Assembly: GCF_024753135.1 (NCBI RefSeq)
Contig: NZ_JANUGP010000045.1
Span: 1-44,967, forward strand
Direction of reading: 5' to 3'
Source of the DNA: Streptomyces pyxinicus
Lineage (GTDB): Bacteria; Actinomycetota; Actinomycetes; Streptomycetales; Streptomycetaceae
DNA length: 44,967 nt
Part shown: positions 34,335 through 42,973 of the stretch, piece after piece
Position numbering within the stretch: position 1 is the stretch's first letter
Layout of the letters: every line of letters begins with the position of its first letter
Made by a program: the position numbers and the translations under genes
The notes under the pieces: generated by a model
What the model was told of the DNA's origin: nothing
Databases searched by the model: none
What the model saw: only the letters and a program-made list of their open reading frames with translations

Positions 34335-35759
34335 TCACTCGGCCGGCGGCTGTCCGGCCAGTGCCGAACGCCGGTAGGAGTAGCCGAAGTAGACCACGCA
34401 GCCGATCACGAACCAGATCGCGAACCGCACCCACGTCTGCCACTGCAGGAACGTGATCAGCCAGATCGAGAAGAGCACGCCCAGCGCCGGCACGAACGGC
34501 ATCCCCGGCGTGCGGAAGGTGCGCGGCAGATCGGGTCGCCGATAACGCAGCACGATCACCGCCGCGCACACCACCACGAACGCCAGCAGGATCCCGATGT
34601 TGGTCAGCTCGGCCGCCTCGCCGATCGGCACGAACCCGGCGATGGCGGCCGAGGCCGCCCCGACGATCCAGGTGACCCGGGTCGGCACGTGCCGGGTGGG
34701 GTGCGTCTTGGCGAACCAGGTGGGCAGCAGACCGTCCCGGGACATCGAGAACCACACCCGGGTCACACCCAGCATGAACGTGAACATCACCGTGAGGATG
34801 CCGATGATGGCGCCCACCGCGATCACGTCCGCCAGGCCGCTCAGGCCCACCGACTTGAACGCCGTCGAGAAGCCGCTCTCCGGATCGATGTCCTTGTAGT
34901 TCTGCATGCCGGTCAGCACCAGACAGGCCGCCACGTACAGCACCATCGAGATCACCAGCGAGTAGATGATCGCCTTCGGCATGTGCCGCTGCGCGTCCCG
35001 GGACTCCTCGGCCGCCGTCGACATCGCGTCGTAGCCGAACACCGCGAAGAACACCGTCGCCGCACCGGTGAAGGCCCCGCTCACGCCGAACGGGAAGAAC
35101 GGGTGGTAGTTCCCGGAGTTGATGTGGAACACGCCCACCCCGATCACCAGTAGCACCACCAGCACCTTCAGGACGACCACGACCGTCTCGAAGCGGGCCG
35201 CGCTGCGGATGCCCAGGTTCAGCAGCCAGGCGATCAGCAGACACAGCACGGCCGCGAACAGGTCGACCCGGTGCCCGCCGCCGGTGCCGGGCGCGCCCAG
35301 CATCCAGGACGGCAGGTCCGCGCCCATCTCCTCGACCAGGAAGCTGAAGTAGCCCGAGATGCCGATGGCCACCACCGCCACGATCGCGGTGTACTCCAGC
35401 AGCAGGTCCCAGCCGATGAACCAGCCCGCGAACTCGCCGAGCACCGCGTACCCGTAGGTGTAGGCCGAGCCCGCCTTCGGGATCAGCCCCGCGAACTCGG
35501 CGTACGACAGGGCCGCGCAGGCGCTCGCCACACCGGCGATCAGGAAGGAGACCAGCACCGCGGGCCCGGCGGTGCCGTTGGCCACCGTGCCGGCCAGCGT
35601 GAAGATGCCCGCGCCGATGATGCCGCCCACACCGATGGCGGTCAGCTGCCACAGCCCCAGCGATTTCGCCAGGCCACCGCCCTCACCGACCTCGGTCTCC
35701 TCGATGTGCTCGATGGGTTTGCGGCGGAGAATCCCCTCGCCCATACGGAGCCTGGCCAT
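34335..35759 (-). CDS. APC-family amino acid permease
   Basis: 474-aa transporter with 12 or more predicted helices. The conserved first helix reads GVGGIIGAGIFTLAG, followed by SYAEFAGLIPKAGSAYTYGY, typical of the APC cationic amino acid transporter branch; the substrate is not determinable from sequence alone. The ATG at 35759 has GAGGTGAGG upstream. It diverges from the MFS gene across about 220 bp that contain a palindrome at 35891. Confidence 0.92.
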   Translation of the reverse strand: MARLRMGEGILRRKPIEHIEETEVGEGGGLAKSLGLWQLTAIGVGGIIGAGIFTLAGTVANGTAGPAVLVSFLIAGVASACAALSYAEFAGLIPKAGSAYTYGYAVLGEFAGWFIGWDLLLEYTAIVAVVAIGISGYFSFLVEEMGADLPSWMLGAPGTGGGHRVDLFAAVLCLLIAWLLNLGIRSAARFETVVVVLKVLVVLLVIGVGVFHINSGNYHPFFPFGVSGAFTGAATVFFAVFGYDAMSTAAEESRDAQRHMPKAIIYSLVISMVLYVAACLVLTGMQNYKDIDPESGFSTAFKSVGLSGLADVIAVGAIIGILTVMFTFMLGVTRVWFSMSRDGLLPTWFAKTHPTRHVPTRVTWIVGAASAAIAGFVPIGEAAELTNIGILLAFVVVCAAVIVLRYRRPDLPRTFRTPGMPFVPALGVLFSIWLITFLQWQTWVRFAIWFVIGCVVYFGYSYRRSALAGQPPAE

Positions 35760-35890
35760 GCGCCTCACCTCTTCGCCGACGGCAAACGGCTGACGGCGGA
35801 TCATGATGTCCCAGGGGCGCCCCGGACGGAAGACGCCACGCACGGCCCGGGACGGCTGCCGGGGTGCGCACGCCGTGTGGCCTGCCCACC

Positions 35891-35909
35891 TCACAACCCA
35901 TGGTTGTGA
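35891..35909. promoter_or_regulatory. 19-bp palindrome in the APC/MFS divergent region
   Basis: TCACAACCCATGGTTGTGA is a perfect inverted repeat with 8-bp arms and a CAT spacer, 132 bp upstream of the permease start and 75 bp upstream of the MFS start. It is a strong operator candidate. No regulator gene is encoded beside it, so the cognate protein must lie elsewhere. Confidence 0.6.
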
Positions 35910-35983
35910 TGCCCCTCCCTCCAGTTGTTTGATCAGCAGCACGTCCAGTGGCTTTGATGTCCCGGGACAACGGGAGGTTGTGC

Positions 35984-37225
35984 ATGAAGCTGGGGCGGCA
36001 GTTCGGGTGGCTGTGGGCCGCATACGGGATCAGCGCCGTCGGCACCTGGCTCGCCATCGACGCCTTCCAGCTGGTCGCCGTCCTCGTCCTGCACGCCGGA
36101 GCGGGCGAGGTCGCCCTGCTCTCCTCCGCCGGTGTGGCCGCCGGCGCCCTGGCCGCCGTACCGCTCGGGCCCTGGATGGAGTTCCGCCGCAAACGGCCCG
36201 TGATGATCACCGCCGACCTGGTGCGCTGCGCGGCCCTGCTCACCCTCCCCGCCGCCCACGCCCTCGGCGCGCTCGGCTTCGGGCAGCTGCTGGCCGTGTC
36301 CGTGGTGGTCGCCGCGGCCGACATCGCCTTCACCGCCGCCTCCGGCGCCCACCTCAAGACCCTGCTGCCGCCGGCGCATCTGCTCACCGCCACCAGCAGG
36401 TTCGAGGCCACCACCTGGACCGCCACCGCCCTCGGACCGCCCCTCGGCGGTGTCGCCGTCGGCCTGTTCGGAGCGGTGGCCACGGTCACCGCCGACGCCG
36501 TCAGCTATCTGCTGTCCGCCCTCGGCATCCGCGCCCTCGGCCGCGGCGAACCCCGCCCCGCCCGCACCACCGCGCCCCGCGCCGGCGACCTCCTCGACGG
36601 CTGGCGGCACATCCTCACCAGCCCCGCCCTGCGCCCGCTGTTCCTCAACCAGGTCCTGGTCAACGCCCTGATCATGGCCTCCGCGCCGCTGCTCGCGGTC
36701 CTCATGCTCGGCCCCCTCGGCTTCACCCCCTGGCAGTACGGCCTCGCCTTCGCCGTGCCCTGCCTGGGCGGCCTCGCCGGCTCCCGGCTGGCCCGCCCGC
36801 TCGCCGACCGGTACGGCAGGCGCCGGGTGCTGCTGGTCGCCGGGGCCCTGCGCGCCTGCTGGCCGGTCGGGCTGGCCTTCGTCCGCCCCGGCGTGCCCGG
36901 CCTGCTGCTGGTGATGGCGGTCGAACTGGGGCTGATCACCAGCGCCGCCGTGTTCACCCCGGTCTTCGCCGCCCAGCGGCTCGAACTGACGCCGGGCGAC
37001 CGGGTGGCCCGTACCCTCGCCGCCTGGTCCGTCACCGGCAAGCTCGTCACCGCCGCCACGACCGCCTTGTGGGGCCTGCTCGGCGCCCTCCTCGGCCCGC
37101 GCACCGCCATCGCCCTGGCCGGCGTCCTGCTGCCGGCCACCTCGCTGCTGTTGTGGCGGCCTACGGGACGACCGTCACGGGCCAGCGCCCCGCCTTCACC
37201 AGCCGCACCGCCACCGAGCCGATGA
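35984..37225 (+). CDS. MFS transporter
   Basis: 413-aa major facilitator with about 12 hydrophobic helices. The loop between helices 2 and 3 reads LGPWMEFRRKRPVMI, and the second half has the related LADRYGRRRVLLVAGA. It resembles the exporter group that includes EntS; the substrate is unknown. ATG 35984 has GGGAGG 9 nt upstream. The 3' end overlaps the opposing universal stress protein gene by 65 nt, and the last residues (PPSPAAPPPSR) are low complexity, encoded by the antisense of that gene's end. Confidence 0.9.
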   Translation: MKLGRQFGWLWAAYGISAVGTWLAIDAFQLVAVLVLHAGAGEVALLSSAGVAAGALAAVPLGPWMEFRRKRPVMITADLVRCAALLTLPAAHALGALGFGQLLAVSVVVAAADIAFTAASGAHLKTLLPPAHLLTATSRFEATTWTATALGPPLGGVAVGLFGAVATVTADAVSYLLSALGIRALGRGEPRPARTTAPRAGDLLDGWRHILTSPALRPLFLNQVLVNALIMASAPLLAVLMLGPLGFTPWQYGLAFAVPCLGGLAGSRLARPLADRYGRRRVLLVAGALRACWPVGLAFVRPGVPGLLLVMAVELGLITSAAVFTPVFAAQRLELTPGDRVARTLAAWSVTGKLVTAATTALWGLLGALLGPRTAIALAGVLLPATSLLLWRPTGRPSRASAPPSPAAPPPSR

Positions 37226-37640
37226 TCCGGTGCCCGGCCTGCTCCGAGGCGCCCACCACCACCGCGTCCGCCGTGAGTTCGTCGGCCGCCTTCACCAGTC
37301 CGTTGTAGGGGTCGCCGCGGAAGGTGTGGAACTCCCAGCGCACCTCGAATATCCCCTTGAGCCGTTCGGCCGACTCCCGGATGTAGGAGATCAGGTCCTC
37401 GGCGATCTCGTCGGTGGTCTCCGCCACCGGCGCCCCGAGCGCCGCCCCGGCCGCGAGCACGGGCTGCACGTACACCACGGCCAGCAGCGCGTGCTGGCGC
37501 CGGGCCAGACCGGCCGCGTAGGCGGCGGCCCGCAGCGAGGACTCGGAGCCGTCCACCCCGACCAGGACGACCTTGGGGCCGTCCGTCCCGCGCTCGAACC
37601 GGTGCGCGTGTTCCTCGTGCTGTTCGTGCTGTTCCGTCAC
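37161..37640 (-). CDS. Universal stress protein (UspA family)
   Basis: 159-aa single-domain cytoplasmic protein. After a His/Glu-rich N-terminus of about 25 residues it has VVLVGVDGSESSLRAAAYAA. The C-terminal nucleotide loop reads VVGASEQAGHRIIGSVA with a final RWPVTVVP strand, matching the ATP-binding G-x2-G-x9-G(S/T) type. It is divergent from lysX across 89 bp. Its last 65 nt overlap the MFS gene on the other strand. Confidence 0.92.
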   Translation of the reverse strand: MTEQHEQHEEHAHRFERGTDGPKVVLVGVDGSESSLRAAAYAAGLARRQHALLAVVYVQPVLAAGAALGAPVAETTDEIAEDLISYIRESAERLKGIFEVRWEFHTFRGDPYNGLVKAADELTADAVVVGASEQAGHRIIGSVAVRLVKAGRWPVTVVP

Positions 37641-37716
37641 GCCGTGAGGCTATCGGAAGCCGCCGTTCCAGCCGAGCCCCGGGGCCGCTCGACGGGCGGG
37701 CCGCGGGCCGCCTTCC

Positions 37717-37722
37717 TAGAGT
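37717..37722 (+). promoter_or_regulatory. Probable -10 box for leaderless lysX
   Basis: TAGAGT ends 7 nt before the lysX ATG at 37730, and there is no good ribosome site in between. This spacing matches leaderless transcripts in Streptomyces, in which the mRNA begins at the A of ATG. No clear -35 is visible. Confidence 0.45.
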
Positions 37723-37729
37723 CGGAACC

Positions 37730-40700
37730 ATGACAGCCACCGCGGAGACCGGTGCCCGCAAGGGCGCCACGGCACGCACCGGGCCGCCCGGCGGGCGCCT
37801 CGGCCGGGTCCCCGGAGGCTTCGCGGCCCTCTTTTCCGCGCTCGGCCTGCTGTGCGCGCTGCTCGCGGTCATCGCCCCGCTGCGCGGCCCGCTCCGCCCG
37901 GTCGCCCGCACTGTCGACCTGCTCCTGGCCCCCGTCAGCGCCAACCTCGCCTACGCCGTCTTCCTCTTCCTGCTGGCCGCCGCCACCGCCGCCCGCAAGA
38001 AGATCGCCTGGTGGCTGGTGGTCGTCTACCTCGGCCTGCTCGTCCTCACCGACCTCCTCGGCCTCGCGGCCGGCCTGTACGCCGCTTCCCTGCCCTCCCT
38101 CGCGCTGTGCGCCCTGCTGCTCGTCCTGCTCGTGGTGGCCCGCGGGGAGTTCTACGCCGCCTCCCGGCACGGTGCCGTCCGCCGGGCCCTCGGCGTGCTG
38201 CTGGCCGGACTCGCCGTCGCCGTCCTGCTGGGCTGGGGCCTGGTCTCGCTGTTCCCGGGCACCCTGCCGCAGGGCCAGCACCTGGCCTGGGCCGCCGACC
38301 GGGTGTGCGGCGGACTCGTCTCCAACAGTTCCTTCGCCGGTCACCCGCCCCACCAGGTCACCTTCGTGCTCGGCCTGCTCGGCGCGCTCGCGCTGCTCAA
38401 CGCCGCCGCCGCGCTGTTCCGTTCCCAGCGCCTGGAGGCCGCCCTGCACGGCGACGAGGAGGCTCGGGTCCGCGCCCTCCTCGCGGTCTGGGGCGAACGG
38501 GACTCGCTCGGCTACTTCGCCACCCGCCGGGACAAGGCCGTCGTCTTCTCGCCCAGCGGCAAGGCCGCCGTCGCCTACCGCGTCGAGGCCGGCGTGTGCC
38601 TGGCCGGCGGCGACCCCGTCGGCGATCCGGAGGCCTGGCCGCACGCCATCGCGGCCTGGCTGGAGACGGCCCGCCGGCACGCCTGGGCACCCGCCGTGAT
38701 GGGCGCCTCCGAGGACGGCGCCCGCGCCTTTGCCCGCGCCGGACTCGGCGCCCTGCAACTCGGCGACGAGGCCATCGTCGACGTGGCCGCCTTCGACCTG
38801 GCCGGCCGGGACATGCGCGTCACCCGACAGGCCGTCCACCGGGTCCGCCGCACCGGCGCCACCTGCCGCATCCGCCGGCACGCCACCCTCACCGAACACG
38901 AGATGGAGGAGATCGTCGGCAAGGCCGACGCCTGGCGGGACACCGAGACCGAACGCGGCTTCTCCATGGCCCTGGACCGGCTCGGCGACCCCGCCGACGG
39001 CGACTGCCTGCTCGTGGAGGCCCTCGGCGAGGACGGCCGGCTCCTCGCCCTGCTCTCCTTCGTGCCCTGGGGCCGCGACGGCGTCTCCCTGGACCTGATG
39101 CGCCGTGACCGTACCGCCCCCAACGGGGTCATGGAGTTCATGGTCACCGAACTGTGCGCCGCCGCACCGAAACTGGGCGTGCACCGCGTCTCCCTGAACT
39201 TCGCCGTCTTCCGCTCCGTCTTCGAGGAGGGCGCCCGCATCGGCGCCGGACCCGTCCTCAGGCTCTGGCGCCGCCTGCTGCTGTTCCTCTCCCGCTGGTG
39301 GCAGCTGGAGGCCCTGTACCGCTCCAACGCCAAGTACCGGCCCGAGTGGTACCCGCGCTTCCTCTGCTACGGCGAGGCCGCCTCCCTCGCCCGGATCGGC
39401 CTCGCCTCCGGAATCGCCGAAGGCTTCGTCTCCGTACCGTCGCTGCGCACACTCTGGGGAAAGGGGCACCCTAGGAGCGGACAGCAGCCGGCCGCCACCG
39501 AGGGGTTGCCGTCGCCGGCGGCACCCGGCCCCGACGGAGGGGGCCCGACCGGGCCCGCCGCCCCGGACGCGGGCCTGTCCGACCAGGTCCGCGTCCGGCG
39601 CCACAAGCTCGACCGGCTGCGCGCCGCCGGCACGGACCCCTACCCGGTCGGCGTCCCCGCCCCCACCCACGCCCTCGCCGGCATACCCCCCGACGCGGAC
39701 GTCACCGTCGCCGGCCGCGTCATGCTGGTCCGCGACCACGGCGGCATCGTCTTCGCCCTGCTGCGCGACTGGTCCGGCGACCACCAGATCGCCCTCACCC
39801 GCGAGGACTGCGGCAGCGCCCTGGACCGCTTCACCGCCGACACCGACATCGGCGACCACCTCACGGCCAGTGGCCACTCCCGGCTCAGCGACCGCGGCGA
39901 GCCCACCGTCTTCGTCACCGCCTGGCAACTCACCGGCAAATGCCTGCACCCGCTGCCCGACAAGCGGCGCGGTCTGACCGACCCCGAGGCCAAGGTGCGC
40001 CGCCGCTACCTCGACCTCGCCACCAGCCCCGCCGCCCGCGCCGTGGTGCGCTCCCGCTCCGCCGCCGTGCAGGCGCTGCGCCAGGGCCTGCTGGAGCGCG
40101 GCTACGTCGAGGTCGAGACCCCGATGCTCCAGCAGATCCACGGCGGCGCCAACGCCCGCCCCTTCACCACCCACATCAACGCCTACGACCTCGATGGGTA
40201 CCTGCGCATCGCCCCCGAGCTGTACCTGAAGCGGCTCTGCGTCGGCGGCCTGGAGAAGGTGTTCGAAATGGGCCGCACCTTCCGCAACGAGGGCGTCTCC
40301 CACAAGCACAATCCCGAGTTCACGATGCTGGAGGCCTACCAGGCGTACGCCGACTACGACGTCATGCTGCACCTGGCCCGCGAGCTGATCCAGGGTGCCG
40401 CCACCGCCGCCCACGGCTCCCCGGTCGCCCACCGGGACGGCGAGCAGTACGACATCTCCGGCACCTGGCCGGTCAGGACCGTCTACGGGGCGGTCTCCGA
40501 GGCGCTGGGGGAGGAGATCGGCCCCGGCACCGAACTGCTGCGCCTGCACCGCCTGTGCGACCGCGCGGGTGTGCCGTACACCGCCGACGACACCCCCGGC
40601 GACGTGGTCCTGGAGATGTACGAGCGGCTCGTCGAGGCCCGCACCCTGCTGCCCACCTTCTACAAGGACTTCCCGACCGACGTCTCCCCGCTGACCCGGC

Positions 40701-41005
40701 AGCACCGCGCCGACCCCCGGCTCGCCGAGCGCTGGGACCTCGTCGCCTTCGGCACCGAACTGGGCACCGCCTACTCCGAGCTGACCGACCCCGTCGAACA
40801 GCGCCGGCGCCTGACCGAGCAGTCCCTGCTCGCCGCCGGCGGCGACCCGGAGGCCATGGAACTGGACGAGGACTTCCTCGATGCCCTCGAACACGCCATG
40901 CCCCCGACCGGCGGACTCGGCATCGGCGTCGACCGGCTCGTCATGTTCCTCACCGGTCTGACGATCCGCGAGACGCTCCCCTTCCCGCTCGTACGCCGGC
41001 GCTGA
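37730..41005 (+). CDS. lysX: Bifunctional lysyl-tRNA synthetase / lysylphosphatidylglycerol synthase
   Basis: 1091-aa two-part enzyme. Residues about 25-240 form a membrane domain of six or more helices. About 255-585 is the phosphatidylglycerol lysyltransferase (DUF2156) domain, with DRLGDPADGDCLLVEALGED and the later RPEWYPRFLCYG. A Pro/Gly linker leads to a class II lysyl-tRNA synthetase: an OB fold at about 640-740, motif 2 FRNEGVSHKHNPEFTMLE at about 850, and motif 3 GGLGIGVDRLVMFL near 1070. It charges tRNA with lysine and transfers lysine to phosphatidylglycerol, lowering membrane negative charge against cationic peptides, as known for mycobacterial LysX. A separate housekeeping LysS is expected elsewhere. 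Confidence 0.93.
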   Translation: MTATAETGARKGATARTGPPGGRLGRVPGGFAALFSALGLLCALLAVIAPLRGPLRPVARTVDLLLAPVSANLAYAVFLFLLAAATAARKKIAWWLVVVYLGLLVLTDLLGLAAGLYAASLPSLALCALLLVLLVVARGEFYAASRHGAVRRALGVLLAGLAVAVLLGWGLVSLFPGTLPQGQHLAWAADRVCGGLVSNSSFAGHPPHQVTFVLGLLGALALLNAAAALFRSQRLEAALHGDEEARVRALLAVWGERDSLGYFATRRDKAVVFSPSGKAAVAYRVEAGVCLAGGDPVGDPEAWPHAIAAWLETARRHAWAPAVMGASEDGARAFARAGLGALQLGDEAIVDVAAFDLAGRDMRVTRQAVHRVRRTGATCRIRRHATLTEHEMEEIVGKADAWRDTETERGFSMALDRLGDPADGDCLLVEALGEDGRLLALLSFVPWGRDGVSLDLMRRDRTAPNGVMEFMVTELCAAAPKLGVHRVSLNFAVFRSVFEEGARIGAGPVLRLWRRLLLFLSRWWQLEALYRSNAKYRPEWYPRFLCYGEAASLARIGLASGIAEGFVSVPSLRTLWGKGHPRSGQQPAATEGLPSPAAPGPDGGGPTGPAAPDAGLSDQVRVRRHKLDRLRAAGTDPYPVGVPAPTHALAGIPPDADVTVAGRVMLVRDHGGIVFALLRDWSGDHQIALTREDCGSALDRFTADTDIGDHLTASGHSRLSDRGEPTVFVTAWQLTGKCLHPLPDKRRGLTDPEAKVRRRYLDLATSPAARAVVRSRSAAVQALRQGLLERGYVEVETPMLQQIHGGANARPFTTHINAYDLDGYLRIAPELYLKRLCVGGLEKVFEMGRTFRNEGVSHKHNPEFTMLEAYQAYADYDVMLHLARELIQGAATAAHGSPVAHRDGEQYDISGTWPVRTVYGAVSEALGEEIGPGTELLRLHRLCDRAGVPYTADDTPGDVVLEMYERLVEARTLLPTFYKDFPTDVSPLTRQHRADPRLAERWDLVAFGTELGTAYSELTDPVEQRRRLTEQSLLAAGGDPEAMELDEDFLDALEHAMPPTGGLGIGVDRLVMFLTGLTIRETLPFPLVRRR

Positions 41006-41097
41006 AACCCGGCGGCACTCCTCCGTCCGGGTGATTTCGAGCCGCCGCGGCGGTGTCGCTGCGGTGCGCCGGAGGCCGGTGGGGCGACTGATGGGTG

Positions 41098-41937
41098 ATG
41101 CAGAAGGATCAGTTGTTCACCCGACGCCGTGTGCTGCTCGCGGGCGCCGCCGCCGCGGGGTCGGCCGGCACCGCCGGAATCATCCTGGCGGACAGCGGCG
41201 AGGGAACCGTCAAGGCGGCGGCCCCTGCCCCGGCTCCCGGCCCCCAGGCCCGCCAGGCCCTGAAGCCGTCCGCCTTCCGGCTCCAGCCGCTCACCGGGTA
41301 CGGGCCGCCGCGCACCAAGCCGCGCAAGCTCAAGGTGCGCAAGGAACCCCTCATGCAGATCTCGGACAGCCGCCGGCAGATGATGCTCACCTTCGACGAC
41401 GGGCCCAACCCGGACTACACCCCGCACATCCTGGACACCCTCGCCAAGTACCGGGTGCGGGCGATGTTCTTCACGTGCGGCGAGTGCGTCGTCGACAACA
41501 AGGAGTTGCTCGCCCGGATGGCTGACGAGGGCCATGTCGTCGGCAACCACACCTGGACCCACCCGCTGCTGACGACCCTCGACCGGGGGGAGATCCGCTC
41601 CGAGATGGAGCGCACCAGCGACGTCATCGAGGACGCCTACGGCGAGCGACCCCAGTGGTTCCGGGCCCCCTACGGCGCCTGGAACAAGGCCGCCTTCCAA
41701 CTGGGCGCCAAGATGGGCATGGAGCCGATGGCCTGGACCGTCGACACCACCGACTGGGAGACCCCCGGCACCGGCACCATCATCGACCGGGTGGAGAGCG
41801 GTGCCGCCCCCGGTGTCGTGGTGCTCTCCCACGACGCCGGGGGCGACCGCTCCCAGACCGTCCGGGCGATCAAGGAGTGGCTGCCCTACCTCCTCGACTC
41901 CGGATACCGCCTCACCGTGCCGCGCCGCCGCACCTGA
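41098..41937 (+). CDS. Secreted polysaccharide deacetylase (NodB domain)
   Basis: 279-aa carbohydrate esterase of family 4. The signal TRRRVLLAGAAAAG at residues 8-21 looks Tat-type. After a Pro/Ala linker, the NodB domain has TFDDGPNPDYT (catalytic base and metal Asp), HTWTHP (metal His pair), RAPYGAWN, and VVLSHDAGG near the end. It probably deacetylates peptidoglycan or chitin-like polymers outside the cell. A GTG at 41095 one codon upstream is an alternative; I chose the ATG. The upstream GC-rich leader has GGAGG about 25 nt away, so the start is moderately certain. Confidence 0.88.
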   Translation: MQKDQLFTRRRVLLAGAAAAGSAGTAGIILADSGEGTVKAAAPAPAPGPQARQALKPSAFRLQPLTGYGPPRTKPRKLKVRKEPLMQISDSRRQMMLTFDDGPNPDYTPHILDTLAKYRVRAMFFTCGECVVDNKELLARMADEGHVVGNHTWTHPLLTTLDRGEIRSEMERTSDVIEDAYGERPQWFRAPYGAWNKAAFQLGAKMGMEPMAWTVDTTDWETPGTGTIIDRVESGAAPGVVVLSHDAGGDRSQTVRAIKEWLPYLLDSGYRLTVPRRRT

Positions 41938-41967
41938 CGGCGTGCGCCGCCCGCCCGGCCGGCACCC

Positions 41968-42639
41968 TCAGGTGACCGAGGCCAGGCGGGCGAAGGCGAC
42001 GACGTTGCCGTCGTAGCCGTTCTGCTTGGAGAAGCCGCCGCCGCAGGTGATGACCCGCAGCTCCGGTGTCCCCTTCGAGCCGTACACCCGGTCGCCCGGG
42101 AAACCGCTCTTCGAGAAGACCTCCACGCCGTAGACCTCGAACACCGCGGTCCTGCCGTCCTGGCGCAGGACCTCGACGCGGTTCCCCTTCTTCAGGGCCC
42201 CGAGGCCGTAGAACACGGCGGGGCCCTTGGCGTTGTCGACATGGCCGACGACGACGGCGGTGCCCTTCTCGCCGGGGGAGACCGCGCCGGTGAACCAGCC
42301 CGCGAGGTTGGGGTCGTCCGGCGGCGGCGCCCCGACCCAGCCGTTGGCGTCCAGACCGACCGGCATGACCGGCGCGTCGACGTGGATCGCCGGGATGCGG
42401 ATCCGGTCGGCGGCGGAGAAACCCAGCGACGCGGGGGCGCTGCCGACGGGGCTCGGGGTGGCGCGGACGTCCGGCGCCGCCGCGGACGCCGGCTGCGGCG
42501 GGCCGGTGTCGAACTCCCCGGACCCGTTACGAATGAGCGCCAGGCCGGTCAGCAGGACAAGCGCTATGACGCCCCAGGGGGCGCGCTTCTTCCGCCGCTC
42601 CTCCTGGGCGAAGAGCTCGGACAGCTCGGACGCCGACAT
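41968..42639 (-). CDS. Class F sortase
   Basis: 223-aa membrane-anchored transpeptidase. It has a short basic N-terminus, one helix at about 21-38 (PWGVIALVLLTGLALI), a Pro/Ala/Ser spacer, then the sortase barrel. The catalytic residues are His133 (GHVDNA), Cys199 (VITCGGG) and Arg218 (FARLA). Class F enzymes usually recognise an LPxTG-like signal. The ATG at 42639 has GAGGGGAAGG just upstream; an ATG at 42684 lacks a ribosome site. It is divergent from the repeat protein at 42974, a possible substrate. Confidence 0.9.
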   Translation of the reverse strand: MSASELSELFAQEERRKKRAPWGVIALVLLTGLALIRNGSGEFDTGPPQPASAAAPDVRATPSPVGSAPASLGFSAADRIRIPAIHVDAPVMPVGLDANGWVGAPPPDDPNLAGWFTGAVSPGEKGTAVVVGHVDNAKGPAVFYGLGALKKGNRVEVLRQDGRTAVFEVYGVEVFSKSGFPGDRVYGSKGTPELRVITCGGGFSKQNGYDGNVVAFARLASVT

Positions 42640-42973
42640 TCGCCTTCCCCTCTCGACGCGGTCCTCGCCGCGTCGGTCGCGCATGGGAAAACGCTAAGTC
42701 CCGTGCGGGCGGCGGGCGACGGGGCGGCGGGCGAACGGGTGGCCGGAGGACTTCCCGGTGCGCCATCCGAGTTGCAGTCGCCAGATTATTTCTGACGGGC
42801 CGTGACCTGCGGCAATATCCGATTGTGTGCTTTTCGTCCGGCGTGTTGCCTCACCAGGACGGACCATTCTCGACATGCGGGCGTGTTCCGCGCGTCCGAG
42901 GGTCTGGTTCCGGGAGGTGTTTTCTCGCCGATCGCCCGGGGACGGTACCCGGGCGCCTCCCGCGGAGGAGCAC
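42640..42973. promoter_or_regulatory. 334-bp divergent region between sortase and repeat protein
   Basis: No gene is visible. The centre is relatively AT-rich (around 42780-42840, including CAGATTATTTCTGACG) and may hold promoters. Near the 3' edge are two hairpins: GCCCGGG (42934-42940) with CCCGGGC (42948-42954), and CCTCC (42956-42960) with GGAGG (42964-42968), the latter covering the ribosome site of the gene at 42974. Confidence 0.5.

Noticed and set aside
37637..40894. 1085-codon open frame antisense to lysX, and many similar long antisense frames
   Set aside because: Very high GC leaves few stop codons in all frames. The antisense products are Gly/Val/Ala-rich low complexity without domains, while the sense frames show clear families.
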